From Sphingomonas adhaesiva (GTDB lineage Bacteria > Pseudomonadota > Alphaproteobacteria > Sphingomonadales > Sphingomonadaceae), in assembly GCF_036946125.1 (NCBI RefSeq), contig NZ_JAQIJT010000002.1, forward strand, positions 837,001 to 901,000: 64,000 nucleotides of DNA, read 5' to 3'. The position numbers and the translations under genes were made by a program. Shown piece after piece: positions 1-8,166 of this stretch; positions within the stretch are counted from its first letter, which is position 1; the number at the start of each line of letters is the position of its first letter. A model generated the notes under the pieces. It saw nothing but the letters and a program-made list of their open reading frames with translations, searched no databases and was not told the DNA's origin.

Positions 1-917
1 CCGCGGGCGAGCGCGAGGCGAACCCGATCAAGGCGAGCTTCACCTATCCCGGCAACCTGAAGCGGATGATCGTCGCGCTGTTCGGCATCGCCGCGGGGCT
101 GACCGTGATCTGGTACACCGCGATGTTCACGGTGCTGTCTTTCCTGCAGACGACGATGCGGGTGGAGGAGACGCTGGCGCAGGTCATCACGGGCGTGGGC
201 GTGGCGGCGGGCGTCGGCTGGTTCCTGCTGTTCGGGCACCTGTCGGACAAGGTCGGGCGAAAGAAGCCGATCGTGGTCGGCTATGTGCTGACGCTGGTCT
301 TCCTCTTCCCGATCTTCTGGCTGATGGGCAGCGCGGCCAACCCCGGGCTGGCGCGCGCGGCGGAGACGCAGCCGGTCGTGGTGCACGGCACGGCGTGCAC
401 CTACAGCCCGTTCGACAAGGTTCAGGCGACGCCGTGCGGCCAGCTGCTCGATCATCTGTCGAAGAAGGGCGTGCCCTATTCGGTGGCGGCGGCGCCCGAT
501 ACCTATGTGACGATCGGATCGGGCGGCGAGCGGGTCACCACGGCCGAGGCGCTGGACGCGGCGCTGGCGCGGGCGGGCTACGACCTGGCCCCGGTGGTGC
601 CGCCGGCGCGCAACATCGCGCTGATCCTGGTCGCGATCGTCGCGATGTCGCTGCTGTCGGGGATCACCTATGGCCCCGTCGCGGCGCTGCTGAGCGAGAT
701 GTTTCCGCCCGCGATCCGCTATTCCTCGCTGTCGATCCCCTATCATCTGGGGACGGGGTATTTCGGCGGGTTCCTGCCCTTCATCAGCCAGTATATCGTG
801 GCAAAGACGGGCGATCCCTATGCCGGGCTGTGGTACACGTGGTGGGTGGTGGTGCTGGCGCTGGTCGTGACGGCCATCGGGCTGACGGAGGATCGCTACG
901 GCGCCGCGGTGGCGTGA
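1..917 (+). CDS. MFS transporter, metabolite:H+ symporter type (5' truncated by window edge)
   Basis: The reading frame is open from base 3 to the TGA at 915-917, so only the C-terminal half is present. It shows six hydrophobic segments of a major facilitator superfamily carrier, plus the cytoplasmic loop motif GHLSDKVGRKKP that follows TM8 in metabolite:H+ symporters. TM9 and TM10 are separated by a hydrophilic loop of about 80 residues (bases about 350-600) that should face the periplasm and holds two cysteines 13 residues apart. That loop is much longer than usual. It is probably an inner-membrane proton-coupled organic acid or solute symporter; the substrate cannot be read from this fragment. 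It is followed 28 bp later by alr on the same strand. Confidence 0.85.
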   Translation, partial: AGEREANPIKASFTYPGNLKRMIVALFGIAAGLTVIWYTAMFTVLSFLQTTMRVEETLAQVITGVGVAAGVGWFLLFGHLSDKVGRKKPIVVGYVLTLVFLFPIFWLMGSAANPGLARAAETQPVVVHGTACTYSPFDKVQATPCGQLLDHLSKKGVPYSVAAAPDTYVTIGSGGERVTTAEALDAALARAGYDLAPVVPPARNIALILVAIVAMSLLSGITYGPVAALLSEMFPPAIRYSSLSIPYHLGTGYFGGFLPFISQYIVAKTGDPYAGLWYTWWVVVLALVVTAIGLTEDRYGAAVA

Positions 918-945
918 CGCCGCGTGACGCGCTAACCGCGGGGGC

Positions 946-1980
946 ATGTACGACGCCCCCAACTGCCTTCGCCTTTCGACCGATGCGCTGACCGGGAACT
1001 GGCGCGCGCTTGCCGCGATGAGCGGGCGCGCGGCGTGCGGCGCGGCGGTGAAGGCCGACGGTTACGGACTGGGCGCGCGCGAGGTGGCGACGCGGCTGAT
1101 CGCGGCGGGGTGTCGCGACCTGTTCGTCGCGACCTGGGCCGAGGCGGCGGTGGTGGCGGGGCTGGGCGCGCGGGTGTCGGTCTTGCACGGGGTGCGCGAC
1201 GACGATGTGTCGCTGATCGGCGTGCCGGATGTGCGGCCGGTGCTTAATACGCCCGCGCAGGTGGCGCGGTGGCGCGGGGTGGGCGCGGGGCGCGCGTGCG
1301 ATGTGATGGTCGATACCGGCATGAACCGGCTGGGCGTGGCGCCGCGGGACGTGGCGGCGGGGCTGCTCGACGGGCTGACGATCGACACGCTGATGAGCCA
1401 TCTGGCCTGCGCGGACGAACCCGACAGCGCGATGAATGCGCGGCAATGCGCGGCGTTCGCGGCGCTGGCGGATCGCACCGCGGCGGCGCGGATGAGCCTC
1501 GCCAATTCCGCCGGGATCGCGCTGGGGGCGGACTATGCCTTCGACCTGACGCGGCCCGGGCTGGCGGTGTACGGCGGCGTGCCCGTGCCGGCGCTGGCGA
1601 CCACGCTGCGCCCGGTCGTGACGATTGAGGCGGAGGTGCTGCAACGCCGCGTCGTGCCCGCGGGGGAGACGGTGGGATACAATGCGACGTGGCGCGCGCC
1701 GCGCGACACCGCGGTGGCGATCGTCAACCTGGGCTATGCCGACGGCTATTGGCGCGGCTTCTCCGACCGCGGGTGCGCGTTCGCGGGCGATACGGCGCTG
1801 CCGGTGATCGGACGCGTGTCGATGGACCTGATCGCGCTGGACGTGAGCAAGGCGGAGGTGGGCGAGGGCGACTGGGTCGCGCTCGACCCCGACCTGCCGC
1901 GCGCGTCGGCGGCGAGCGGGATGAGCCAGTACGAGCTGCTGACGGGGCTGGGTACGCGGTTCGCGCGGGTGTGGGGGTAA
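946..1980 (+). CDS. alr: Alanine racemase
   Basis: PLP-dependent interconversion of L- and D-alanine, supplying D-Ala for peptidoglycan. The protein is 344 residues. The PLP-binding lysine is K36 in the motif AVKADGYG, and the second catalytic base, Tyr245, lies in GYNATWR. The N-terminal barrel and C-terminal beta domain are both present (end motif GRVSMDL in the C-terminal half). It is slightly shorter than the usual 360-370 residues, mostly at the N-terminus. The start is ATG 946, 28 bp after the transporter stop, so the two may be co-transcribed. It ends just before the hairpin at 1986-2012. Confidence 0.95.
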   Translation: MYDAPNCLRLSTDALTGNWRALAAMSGRAACGAAVKADGYGLGAREVATRLIAAGCRDLFVATWAEAAVVAGLGARVSVLHGVRDDDVSLIGVPDVRPVLNTPAQVARWRGVGAGRACDVMVDTGMNRLGVAPRDVAAGLLDGLTIDTLMSHLACADEPDSAMNARQCAAFAALADRTAAARMSLANSAGIALGADYAFDLTRPGLAVYGGVPVPALATTLRPVVTIEAEVLQRRVVPAGETVGYNATWRAPRDTAVAIVNLGYADGYWRGFSDRGCAFAGDTALPVIGRVSMDLIALDVSKAEVGEGDWVALDPDLPRASAASGMSQYELLTGLGTRFARVWG

Positions 1981-2012
1981 AAAAAGGGCGGCCGATCGAT
2001 GACCGGCCGCCC
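1979..2012 (-). terminator. Intrinsic terminator of the TonB-dependent receptor gene
   Basis: A perfect 9-bp stem (1986-1994 with 2004-2012, loop 1995-2003) is flanked by seven A residues at 1979-1985, which read as a T-run on the minus strand. It fits termination of the receptor gene whose stop is at 2035. It lies between convergent genes and may also slow transcription from alr, although the plus-strand T-run is weak. Confidence 0.8.
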
Positions 2013-2034
2013 ATCGCTTTCGTCTAGCTCAGTA

Positions 2035-5004
2035 TCAGCGCCAGTTGACCTTGAAGCCGGCGAAGAACTGACGTCCGAAGATGTCGTAGAACGCCGGGAT
2101 AGTATCCAGCGCCTGCGTACCCGCGGTGCTCGTCGGGAAGAACGGCGGCTTGCTGTCCGCGATGTTGTTCACGCCGAAGTAGAACTGGTACTGCTTGTCG
2201 ACATTATAGACGATCCGCGCATTGTGATAGAAGCGGTCGCCGATCGTCGGATAGGTCGCAGGCGCGAACGGGCTGGTCCGTGCCTTGCCGATGTAGCGCA
2301 GGTTGTAGTTGATGCCGAAGCCGTCCTCTTCCTGCCAGCCGACATTGGCCGCTCCGGTGAACTTGACGAAGCCCTGATCCGACGTCGAACCACCGGCGAA
2401 GCCGAGCAGGTCGGTCGACGGCTGGCCCGGCAGTGCGGTCTGCGTTGCCTTGTCGTACAGCGTGCCGATGCCCTGCAGCGAGAGGCGGCCGTTCAGCAGC
2501 GGACGGTTGTACCGCAGCTCGAAGTCGATGCCCCGGATGTCGAGGGCGGCGACGTTGATGAGCTGATCGTTGACCGCGGTCAGGACGTAGTTCGCGCCCG
2601 GCACGTTCGGGTTGGTGCTGCGCGTCAGGTCACCGCAGAACAGCCGCGACGTGGTGTCGTAGCACTGGTTCGCCTTCAGCTGACGGCCGACCGTGTTGAT
2701 GACGTCGGTCAGCTTGATCTCGAACCGATCGACCGTGATCGACAGGCCTGGGATGAAGCTGGGCTCGAACGCCAGGCCATAGGTCAGCGTCGTCGCACGC
2801 TCCGGTGCCAGGTTCGGGTTGCCGCCGACGAAGCCGGCGACCGACTGCTGGACGTTTAGCGGCGGGTCGTACGTGGCCGGCACCCCATCCGCGGTGCAGT
2901 TCGCGGCGCGGGTCGCATTGGCGCTGCGATTGGTGACCGTGCAGGGATCGTTGACGGTACCGAACGTCTGGCCGACACCCGACAGCTCGCCCGGCGTGGG
3001 CGCACGAACCGCACGCGCGCGCATCACGCGGAAGCGCAGACCCCCCACCGGCTCCCAGGTGCCGCCGTAGCGCCACGTGCTGTAATTGCCACCGTTGCTG
3101 GGATCGGAGATGCGATATGCGCCCTCCAGCGTAAGGCGACGGATGAACGGCAGGTCGGCCAAGACCGGCGCGATCAACTCGCCATAGGCTTCCTTTGTGA
3201 TGGTCTTGCTCAGCGTCACGTCGCCGATCTGGTTGCCCGTTACTTCGGCATTGTTGATCGGGGCATCATAGTCGAGGAAACCGGAGAACGTGCGGTACTC
3301 GCCACCGACCGCGAAGGCCAACGGGCCGCCCGGAAGGTTGAACAGCTCACCCGAGACGAACGCCTGCGCGTCGTTCAGGATGCTCTCGCCGCTCTGACCC
3401 GCATCGATGCTGAGCGCGCGACGCTGCGCATCGGTATAGGGCAGAAACGGGTTGATCGGAACGCACCCGGTGGCGCGCGCACCCGCATCGGCGCACTGCA
3501 GCGTGCCATTCGCGGTCAGTTCGGTACGCAGACCATAGTACAACTGGCGCGTGCTCACCAGACCGCGCGTCAGGCTGTCCAGCTTCGTGCGGCCGTAGAC
3601 GTAATTGACTTCCCAGTTCCAGTTCTTGTCGCCCATCACCGTGAAGTCGCCGCGCACACCGGCGACCGCACGGACGGTCGTGCGATCGTTGGTGGCACCG
3701 CGGCTGTCGAACGCGCTGAAACGCTGCTGCCAGTTGATCGTCGTCTGGCCGCGCGCCACCGCCGCATTGTAGACCGCGGTCGGGATGATCGGGTTCGCGA
3801 CGCTCGTCGTCACACCACCGACCGTCTGGTTGATGTTGACCGGAATGCTCGCCTGCAGGCCGGTCACGCCGGGGCCGCCGCCGAACAGGCTGCCGGCCGC
3901 GGTCGACTGGAACGGATGACCCTCGAAATCGGCGTCGGTGCGCGACGAGCCGTAGTTCAGTTCGGTGAAGACGCTGACGCTATCCGAGATCGGATAGGAG
4001 GCGTCCACGGCGAATAGCAGGCGCTTCGTGGGCTGCGCCAGCGTGCGGGCGCCGTTGCGGTTGAAGCCGTCGCGCGAGGTGACGAACGGGATCAGGTTGC
4101 CGTTGGAGTCCGTGTAGCTGGTCGAGCTGCCGACGCGCGTGGCGGAAATCGCGCCCAGTCCGCTGCCGGTCGGGCCGGCGTTGAGGAAGAAGGTGCCGTT
4201 GACGCCGACGGCCGAATAGGCGGCCGGACCGCGGATGGCGGCGGCGGGCGGGAACCAGGCGAAGTCCTGCGAGCAGACGTCGCGCGTGGCGCAGGACACC
4301 TCGCCCTGGAAATCGGCCTGCACGGTCGCCATGATGTGACCGCCATCGCCGAACTTGCTGCCGAACATCAGGTAGCCGCTGGGGTTCTCGTTATCGCCCC
4401 GCTCGGAAATGCCGTAGCTTCCGCCGACTTCCAGCCCTTCGAAGTTCGTCTTGGTGATGATGTTCACCACGCCCGCGACCGCATCGGCGCCGTAGATCGC
4501 CGAGGCACCGCCGGTGACGACCTCGATCCGCTCGATATTGGCGGTCGGCACGGTGTTGAAGTCGACCGCGGTGCCGGTGGTGGTGCCGCCGGGCATGCGG
4601 CGACCGTTGGTCAGCGTCAGCGTGCGTCCGCCGCCCAGGTTGCGCAGGTTGATGAGGTTCAGACCGGAGGACGCGGCGCCCGAGAAGGTCGACTGCGTAC
4701 GCGAGGTGCCGAACGACGGCGCGAACTGCGGCAGTTGCGTCGCCAGGTCCGCGACGTTGCGGAAGCCGCGCTGTTCCAGCGCCTCGACGCCGATCTGCAG
4801 CGTGGGCACGCTGGTATCGACGCCCGTGCGCGCGATGCGCGACCCGGTGACGACGATGTCCTGCGGCGCGTCGGACGCGGCGTCGGTCGGGCCTTCCTGC
4901 GGCAGTTGCGGAGCCTCCACCTGAGCCGCGGCAGGCATGGAGAGCAGGCCCGCTCCCAGCATCATCGACGATGCGAGCAGACGAAGACGAACGGTAGATT
5001 TCAT
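2035..5004 (-). CDS. TonB-dependent outer-membrane receptor
   Basis: A 989-residue outer-membrane active transporter. The N-terminus has a signal peptide (hydrophobic core LLASSMMLGAGLLS, cleavage after AAAQ about residue 28) and a TonB-box-like segment DIVVTGSR at about 49-56. The plug domain follows (about 60-190, including the IERIEVVTGGASAIYGADAVAG type segment). The rest is a long beta-barrel with many aromatic and Asn-rich strands. The last residues FKVNWR give an Arg rather than a Phe C-terminus. This type is abundant in sphingomonads and often imports plant glycans or siderophores; the ligand cannot be inferred. It stands alone, with no FecI/FecR-type sigma or anti-sigma gene beside it. 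The start is ATG 5004, with GGGGGT about 7 bases upstream. Confidence 0.93.
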   Translation of the reverse strand: MKSTVRLRLLASSMMLGAGLLSMPAAAQVEAPQLPQEGPTDAASDAPQDIVVTGSRIARTGVDTSVPTLQIGVEALEQRGFRNVADLATQLPQFAPSFGTSRTQSTFSGAASSGLNLINLRNLGGGRTLTLTNGRRMPGGTTTGTAVDFNTVPTANIERIEVVTGGASAIYGADAVAGVVNIITKTNFEGLEVGGSYGISERGDNENPSGYLMFGSKFGDGGHIMATVQADFQGEVSCATRDVCSQDFAWFPPAAAIRGPAAYSAVGVNGTFFLNAGPTGSGLGAISATRVGSSTSYTDSNGNLIPFVTSRDGFNRNGARTLAQPTKRLLFAVDASYPISDSVSVFTELNYGSSRTDADFEGHPFQSTAAGSLFGGGPGVTGLQASIPVNINQTVGGVTTSVANPIIPTAVYNAAVARGQTTINWQQRFSAFDSRGATNDRTTVRAVAGVRGDFTVMGDKNWNWEVNYVYGRTKLDSLTRGLVSTRQLYYGLRTELTANGTLQCADAGARATGCVPINPFLPYTDAQRRALSIDAGQSGESILNDAQAFVSGELFNLPGGPLAFAVGGEYRTFSGFLDYDAPINNAEVTGNQIGDVTLSKTITKEAYGELIAPVLADLPFIRRLTLEGAYRISDPSNGGNYSTWRYGGTWEPVGGLRFRVMRARAVRAPTPGELSGVGQTFGTVNDPCTVTNRSANATRAANCTADGVPATYDPPLNVQQSVAGFVGGNPNLAPERATTLTYGLAFEPSFIPGLSITVDRFEIKLTDVINTVGRQLKANQCYDTTSRLFCGDLTRSTNPNVPGANYVLTAVNDQLINVAALDIRGIDFELRYNRPLLNGRLSLQGIGTLYDKATQTALPGQPSTDLLGFAGGSTSDQGFVKFTGAANVGWQEEDGFGINYNLRYIGKARTSPFAPATYPTIGDRFYHNARIVYNVDKQYQFYFGVNNIADSKPPFFPTSTAGTQALDTIPAFYDIFGRQFFAGFKVNWR

Positions 5005-5150
5005 GTTTCAGACCCCCATACGAGCGCATGCTGTGCACGTTCGCCCGCGTTGCTACGGCGCTCCTCGACGCCATGGGGCAAGCCTACAATCGAGCCGCGC
5101 GTAGGCAACGGCCGACCTGATCCATGTGTGCGTTTATGACCAAAGTGTAA

Positions 5151-6263
5151 TCAATACGCCACAGTTGAAACATTCCGTTGCAATCCGGACACGTTGATTC
5201 GTGCGTGCGTAGCGCTGACCCATTCCATCAGCGGATCCCACAGCTGCGCGCGCGCGCGGCCGCCGACGATCATGCCGACGTGCCCCGCGCCCAGGTCGCG
5301 GCGGTCGGGCAGGCCGATGGCGGTGGCGGCGGGGACGATGCGGTCGGTGAGGGAGACGTATTCGATCGTGGGGCAGGACAGCGCCGGCGGGTCAATCGTG
5401 CGGCCGGCCACCTGCCAGCGGCCGGCGCCGGGACGATCCTCCGCCAGCAGCGTGTCGAACATGTCGACGCCCGCGGCATAGGTCATCGGCGCGCCCGCGT
5501 TGGCCCAGTCCTCCAGCGCGACGAAGAGCGGGACCGCAGCGTCGGCGGCGGTCGCGAACGCCTCGTACTTGGCGATGGTGCGCGCGGGATCGAGGCGCCA
5601 GAAGGCGGTCTGGAGCACCTCCATCGGCAACATGCCCATCGCGCGGCAGGCGGGCTCGGCCTGCTCCCACAGCGATGCCATCGCGGCGCGCGCCTCGTCG
5701 CCGTACCCCGTGAAGCGCCAGGGCGCGGCGATGGTGGCGACGCCGGCGACCTTGTCGTCCAGCAACGTCGCGGCGGCGAGGGCGAGCGTCCCGCCGAGGC
5801 AATAGCCGACCAGCACGACGGGGCCGTCCAGCCTGCGCACCATCGGCACCAGGCGCTCGGCGACGTGGCCGGCGAGATCGAGCGCGGCGTCCTGTGCGCG
5901 CGGCGTGCCCCAGTCGACCAGCCAGGTGTGGAAGCCGGCCCGCGCCGCGTGCTCGACGAGCGAGCGCCCGGGGGCGAGGTCGAGCACGAACGGCGGGTTG
6001 ATGAGCGAGGGGACGAAGACGATGTGGGGGCCGGTGCCGCCGTGATCGCGCAGCCGCGCCGCGCCCTTGCGGAAGCGCGCCGGCCTCATGCGGCGGGGCG
6101 GGCGGGTGGCCTCCTGATAGCGGCGCAGGCCGGCGAGCGCGGCGGCCTGCCGCTGCGGCGATGCTGCGGTTTCGCTGCGCAACATGTCCATGAAGAGGGG
6201 CAGCGGGCGGGGCCCGTGTTGCGGCGCGGAATTTTGTGCGATACCGCATGGATGATCGGTCAT
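5151..6263 (-). CDS. PhaC-like alpha/beta hydrolase (poly-hydroxyalkanoate synthase family)
   Basis: 370 residues with the hallmarks of PHA synthases rather than lipases. The nucleophile elbow is GYCLGG with Cys155 in place of Ser, the family motif LVDWG lies at about 115-119, and the other triad members appear to be Asp307 (LTDRIVP) and His328 (GHVGM). The length matches class III/IV PhaC (about 355-370) rather than class I (about 590), but no PhaE or PhaR-subunit partner is adjacent. The likely role is polyester (PHB) polymerisation or a related acyl transfer on granules. It is divergent from the PHA regulator phaR with only 14 bp between the assigned start codons. A later start at M25 (base 6191) would leave more room for promoters. 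A depolymerase-like role is possible but less likely given Cys155. Confidence 0.8.
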   Translation of the reverse strand: MTDHPCGIAQNSAPQHGPRPLPLFMDMLRSETAASPQRQAAALAGLRRYQEATRPPRRMRPARFRKGAARLRDHGGTGPHIVFVPSLINPPFVLDLAPGRSLVEHAARAGFHTWLVDWGTPRAQDAALDLAGHVAERLVPMVRRLDGPVVLVGYCLGGTLALAAATLLDDKVAGVATIAAPWRFTGYGDEARAAMASLWEQAEPACRAMGMLPMEVLQTAFWRLDPARTIAKYEAFATAADAAVPLFVALEDWANAGAPMTYAAGVDMFDTLLAEDRPGAGRWQVAGRTIDPPALSCPTIEYVSLTDRIVPAATAIGLPDRRDLGAGHVGMIVGGRARAQLWDPLMEWVSATHARINVSGLQRNVSTVAY

Positions 6264-6277
6264 GGGGAACTCGCGCG

Positions 6278-6853
6278 ATGAAGAAGCAGGCCAGTGGCGA
6301 CGGGGCGGTGGTCATCAAGAAATACGCCAATCGCCGGCTCTATAACACCGAAAGCTCGTCCTACATCACGCTGGAGCATCTGGCCGCGATGACGCGCGAG
6401 GGGCGCGAGTTCCGCGTCGTGGACGCCAAGACCGACGAGGACATCACGCACAACGTCCTGACGCAGATCATCATGGAGGAGGAAAGCCGCGGGCAGACGA
6501 TGCTGCCGGTCGGCTTCCTGCGCCAGCTGATCGCGCTGTACGGCGATTCGATGCAGGCGATGGTGCCGGGTTATCTCGACGCGTCGATGAACAGCTTTCG
6601 CGACAATCAGGCGCAGTTCAAGAATGCGGTCGAGGGGGCCTTTGCGGGCTCGCCGTTCGCGGAACTGGCGAAGCACAATATGGCGATGTTCGAGGCGGCG
6701 GCGGCTGCCTTCAAGACGGCGGCCCCCGGCGCAGGTGCTGCACCCGCCGCGCCGCCCGCGGCGACGGCCGGGGGGAGCAAGGACAGCGAGATCGCGGCGC
6801 TGAAGGCGGAGCTGGCGCGGCTGCGTGACAAGGTCGACAAGCTGGGGGAGTGA
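6278..6853 (+). CDS. phaR: Polyhydroxyalkanoate synthesis repressor PhaR
   Basis: 191 residues. The N-terminal PHB/PHA accumulation regulator DNA-binding domain (KKYANRRLYNTESS at about 14-27) is followed by the second PhaR domain (about 70-120, SMQAMVPGYLDASMNSF). The tail is Ala/Pro-rich with a short charged coiled-coil (about 168-191). PhaR represses phasin and its own gene until PHA granules titrate it. The divergent neighbour is PhaC-like, which supports the assignment. ATG 6278 is chosen because GGGGAAC sits at spacing 8 and because homologues begin MKK; an in-frame upstream start would overlap the divergent gene. Confidence 0.93.
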   Translation: MKKQASGDGAVVIKKYANRRLYNTESSSYITLEHLAAMTREGREFRVVDAKTDEDITHNVLTQIIMEEESRGQTMLPVGFLRQLIALYGDSMQAMVPGYLDASMNSFRDNQAQFKNAVEGAFAGSPFAELAKHNMAMFEAAAAAFKTAAPGAGAAPAAPPAATAGGSKDSEIAALKAELARLRDKVDKLGE

Positions 6854-6901
6854 CCCCGCGCGTCACCCCGGAGCACCTCCGGGGTGACGGAGCGTCGTGC
6901 C

Positions 6902-7693
6902 TTACCGCGGCTTGACGAAGCGCAGCGTCATGCGGTCGCTTTCACCGATCGCGGCATAGGTCGCGCGGTCCTGATCGCCCAGCGCATAGGTCGGGGGCAG
7001 GGTCCACACGCCCTTGGGATGGTCGTGCGTATCCCGGGGGTTGGCGTTGACGTCGCTGCCGGCGGCGAGCGTGAACCCGGCCTGTTCGGCGAGGCGGCGC
7101 ACGGTGGAGGCTTTCAGATAACCGCTGTCCTTCTCTTTCGCGGTGTCCGCCGTCTCGGGCAGGCGATGCTCGACGATGCCGAGCGTGCCGCCGGGGCGCA
7201 GCATCGCGAACCACGCCGCGAACACCTTCGCCGCGGTGTCGCCGCCGCCCATCGTCAGATTGTGGATATTGCGGAAGGTGAGGACGACGTCCTGGCTGCC
7301 GGCGGGCACGTCGCTGGTGCCGGTCGCGGCGTCGATCGTGGCGACGGCGCCCTTCAGCCCCCTGTCGGTCAGCATCTTGCGCGCGCCCTCGGCACCCCTG
7401 GCCGGAACGAGCGCGGTGTAGCTGCCCTTGCCCGCGGGGATGCGCGCCAGGATCGCGGTGTACCAGCCGCCGCCGGGGGAGAATTCAACCACCCTCGACG
7501 CGGGCGTGACGCCGAAGAAGGCGAGCGTTTCGGCCGGGTGGCGATAGCGGTCGCGGGCGCGCTCCGCCGCCGTACGCTCGGGCGCGGCGATGGCGCGGGC
7601 GAGCGCCGGATCTCGGGCGGGCGCCGCCTGGACAAGCGTGGCGACGCCGAGCGACGCCACGGCGAGTGCGGAGAGGGGACGGAATAGCGACAT
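6902..7693 (-). CDS. Exported class I SAM-dependent methyltransferase-like protein
   Basis: 263 residues. A signal peptide (MSLFRPLSALAVASLGVATLVQA, cleavage about 24) precedes a Rossmann-type methyltransferase domain whose glycine-rich motif I is EFSPGGGWY (70-78). The family (predicted methyltransferases with leader peptides) is common in alphaproteobacteria. Their physiological substrate is unknown, and finding a SAM-binding fold behind a Sec signal is puzzling because SAM is not known to be periplasmic. The gene is followed by spacer on one side, and its start is 46 bp from the start of a divergent small membrane protein gene. Confidence 0.85.
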   Translation of the reverse strand: MSLFRPLSALAVASLGVATLVQAAPARDPALARAIAAPERTAAERARDRYRHPAETLAFFGVTPASRVVEFSPGGGWYTAILARIPAGKGSYTALVPARGAEGARKMLTDRGLKGAVATIDAATGTSDVPAGSQDVVLTFRNIHNLTMGGGDTAAKVFAAWFAMLRPGGTLGIVEHRLPETADTAKEKDSGYLKASTVRRLAEQAGFTLAAGSDVNANPRDTHDHPKGVWTLPPTYALGDQDRATYAAIGESDRMTLRFVKPR

Positions 7694-7739
7694 GCGGAAA
7701 GGGACTCCTGTGGCGTGGTGGGACGAGGCTGGCGGAGCG

Positions 7740-7934
7740 ATGAGCGCCGCGCAAGTGCTGTTGGCGGCGGGGGCGGTGCTGGCGCTGGCCGTGGCGGTGT
7801 TCGCCGGCTGGCGCGACGCGCGGCGGCGACGGCGCGCCGAGGTCGACGCGGTCGGCTGGATCGACTGGACGACGGTGCAGATAGCGGCGCTGATCGCGCT
7901 GGCGGTATTGGGGCTGCTGGCGGCGAAGGGTTAG
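7740..7934 (+). CDS. Small two-helix membrane protein, unknown function
   Basis: 64 residues. Two hydrophobic helices (about 4-24 and about 45-62) flank a strongly basic cytoplasmic turn (RDARRRRRAE). The start is ATG 7740, with GGCGGAG just upstream; an in-frame upstream extension to 7590 would run antisense through the methyltransferase gene and is rejected. I do not recognise the family. The hairpin topology with a basic loop is typical of small inner-membrane proteins found next to exported enzymes. Confidence 0.55.
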   Translation: MSAAQVLLAAGAVLALAVAVFAGWRDARRRRRAEVDAVGWIDWTTVQIAALIALAVLGLLAAKG

Positions 7935-8035
7935 GCCGGATCGACATTCAGCCCTGACGGCCTGCGAATTACCGTATTCGGCGCATCATCTTCTGATCCT
8001 AGTTCCCTGACTCAGAAGTTGGGCTCACCGATACC

Positions 8036-8120
8036 GTCACCCCGGGCTTGACCCGGGGTCCCGCTTCGTTCGCACGGTAGCGGAGCAAAAGCGGGATCCC
8101 GGGTCGAGCCCGGGATGACG
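8036..8120. repeat. Intergenic hairpin repeat, family 1 (full copy)
   Basis: About 85 bp with two nested palindromes (CCCGGG...CCCGGG each side of a short TTGA or TCGA loop) that also pair with each other around a central spacer starting TCCCGCTTC. The same design recurs at 23229-23312 and 38170-38254, with single-arm versions at 41303-41330 and 49509-49538. All copies lie between genes. Confidence 0.85.
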
Positions 8121-8166
8121 GTAAGGAACCGAACCGAACCTCTGTTCCACCAGACCAGGCCGGAAG

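Noticed and set aside
8036..8120. CRISPR-like repetition among the GC palindromes
   Set aside because: Copies are dispersed singly between genes, not arrayed with spacers.
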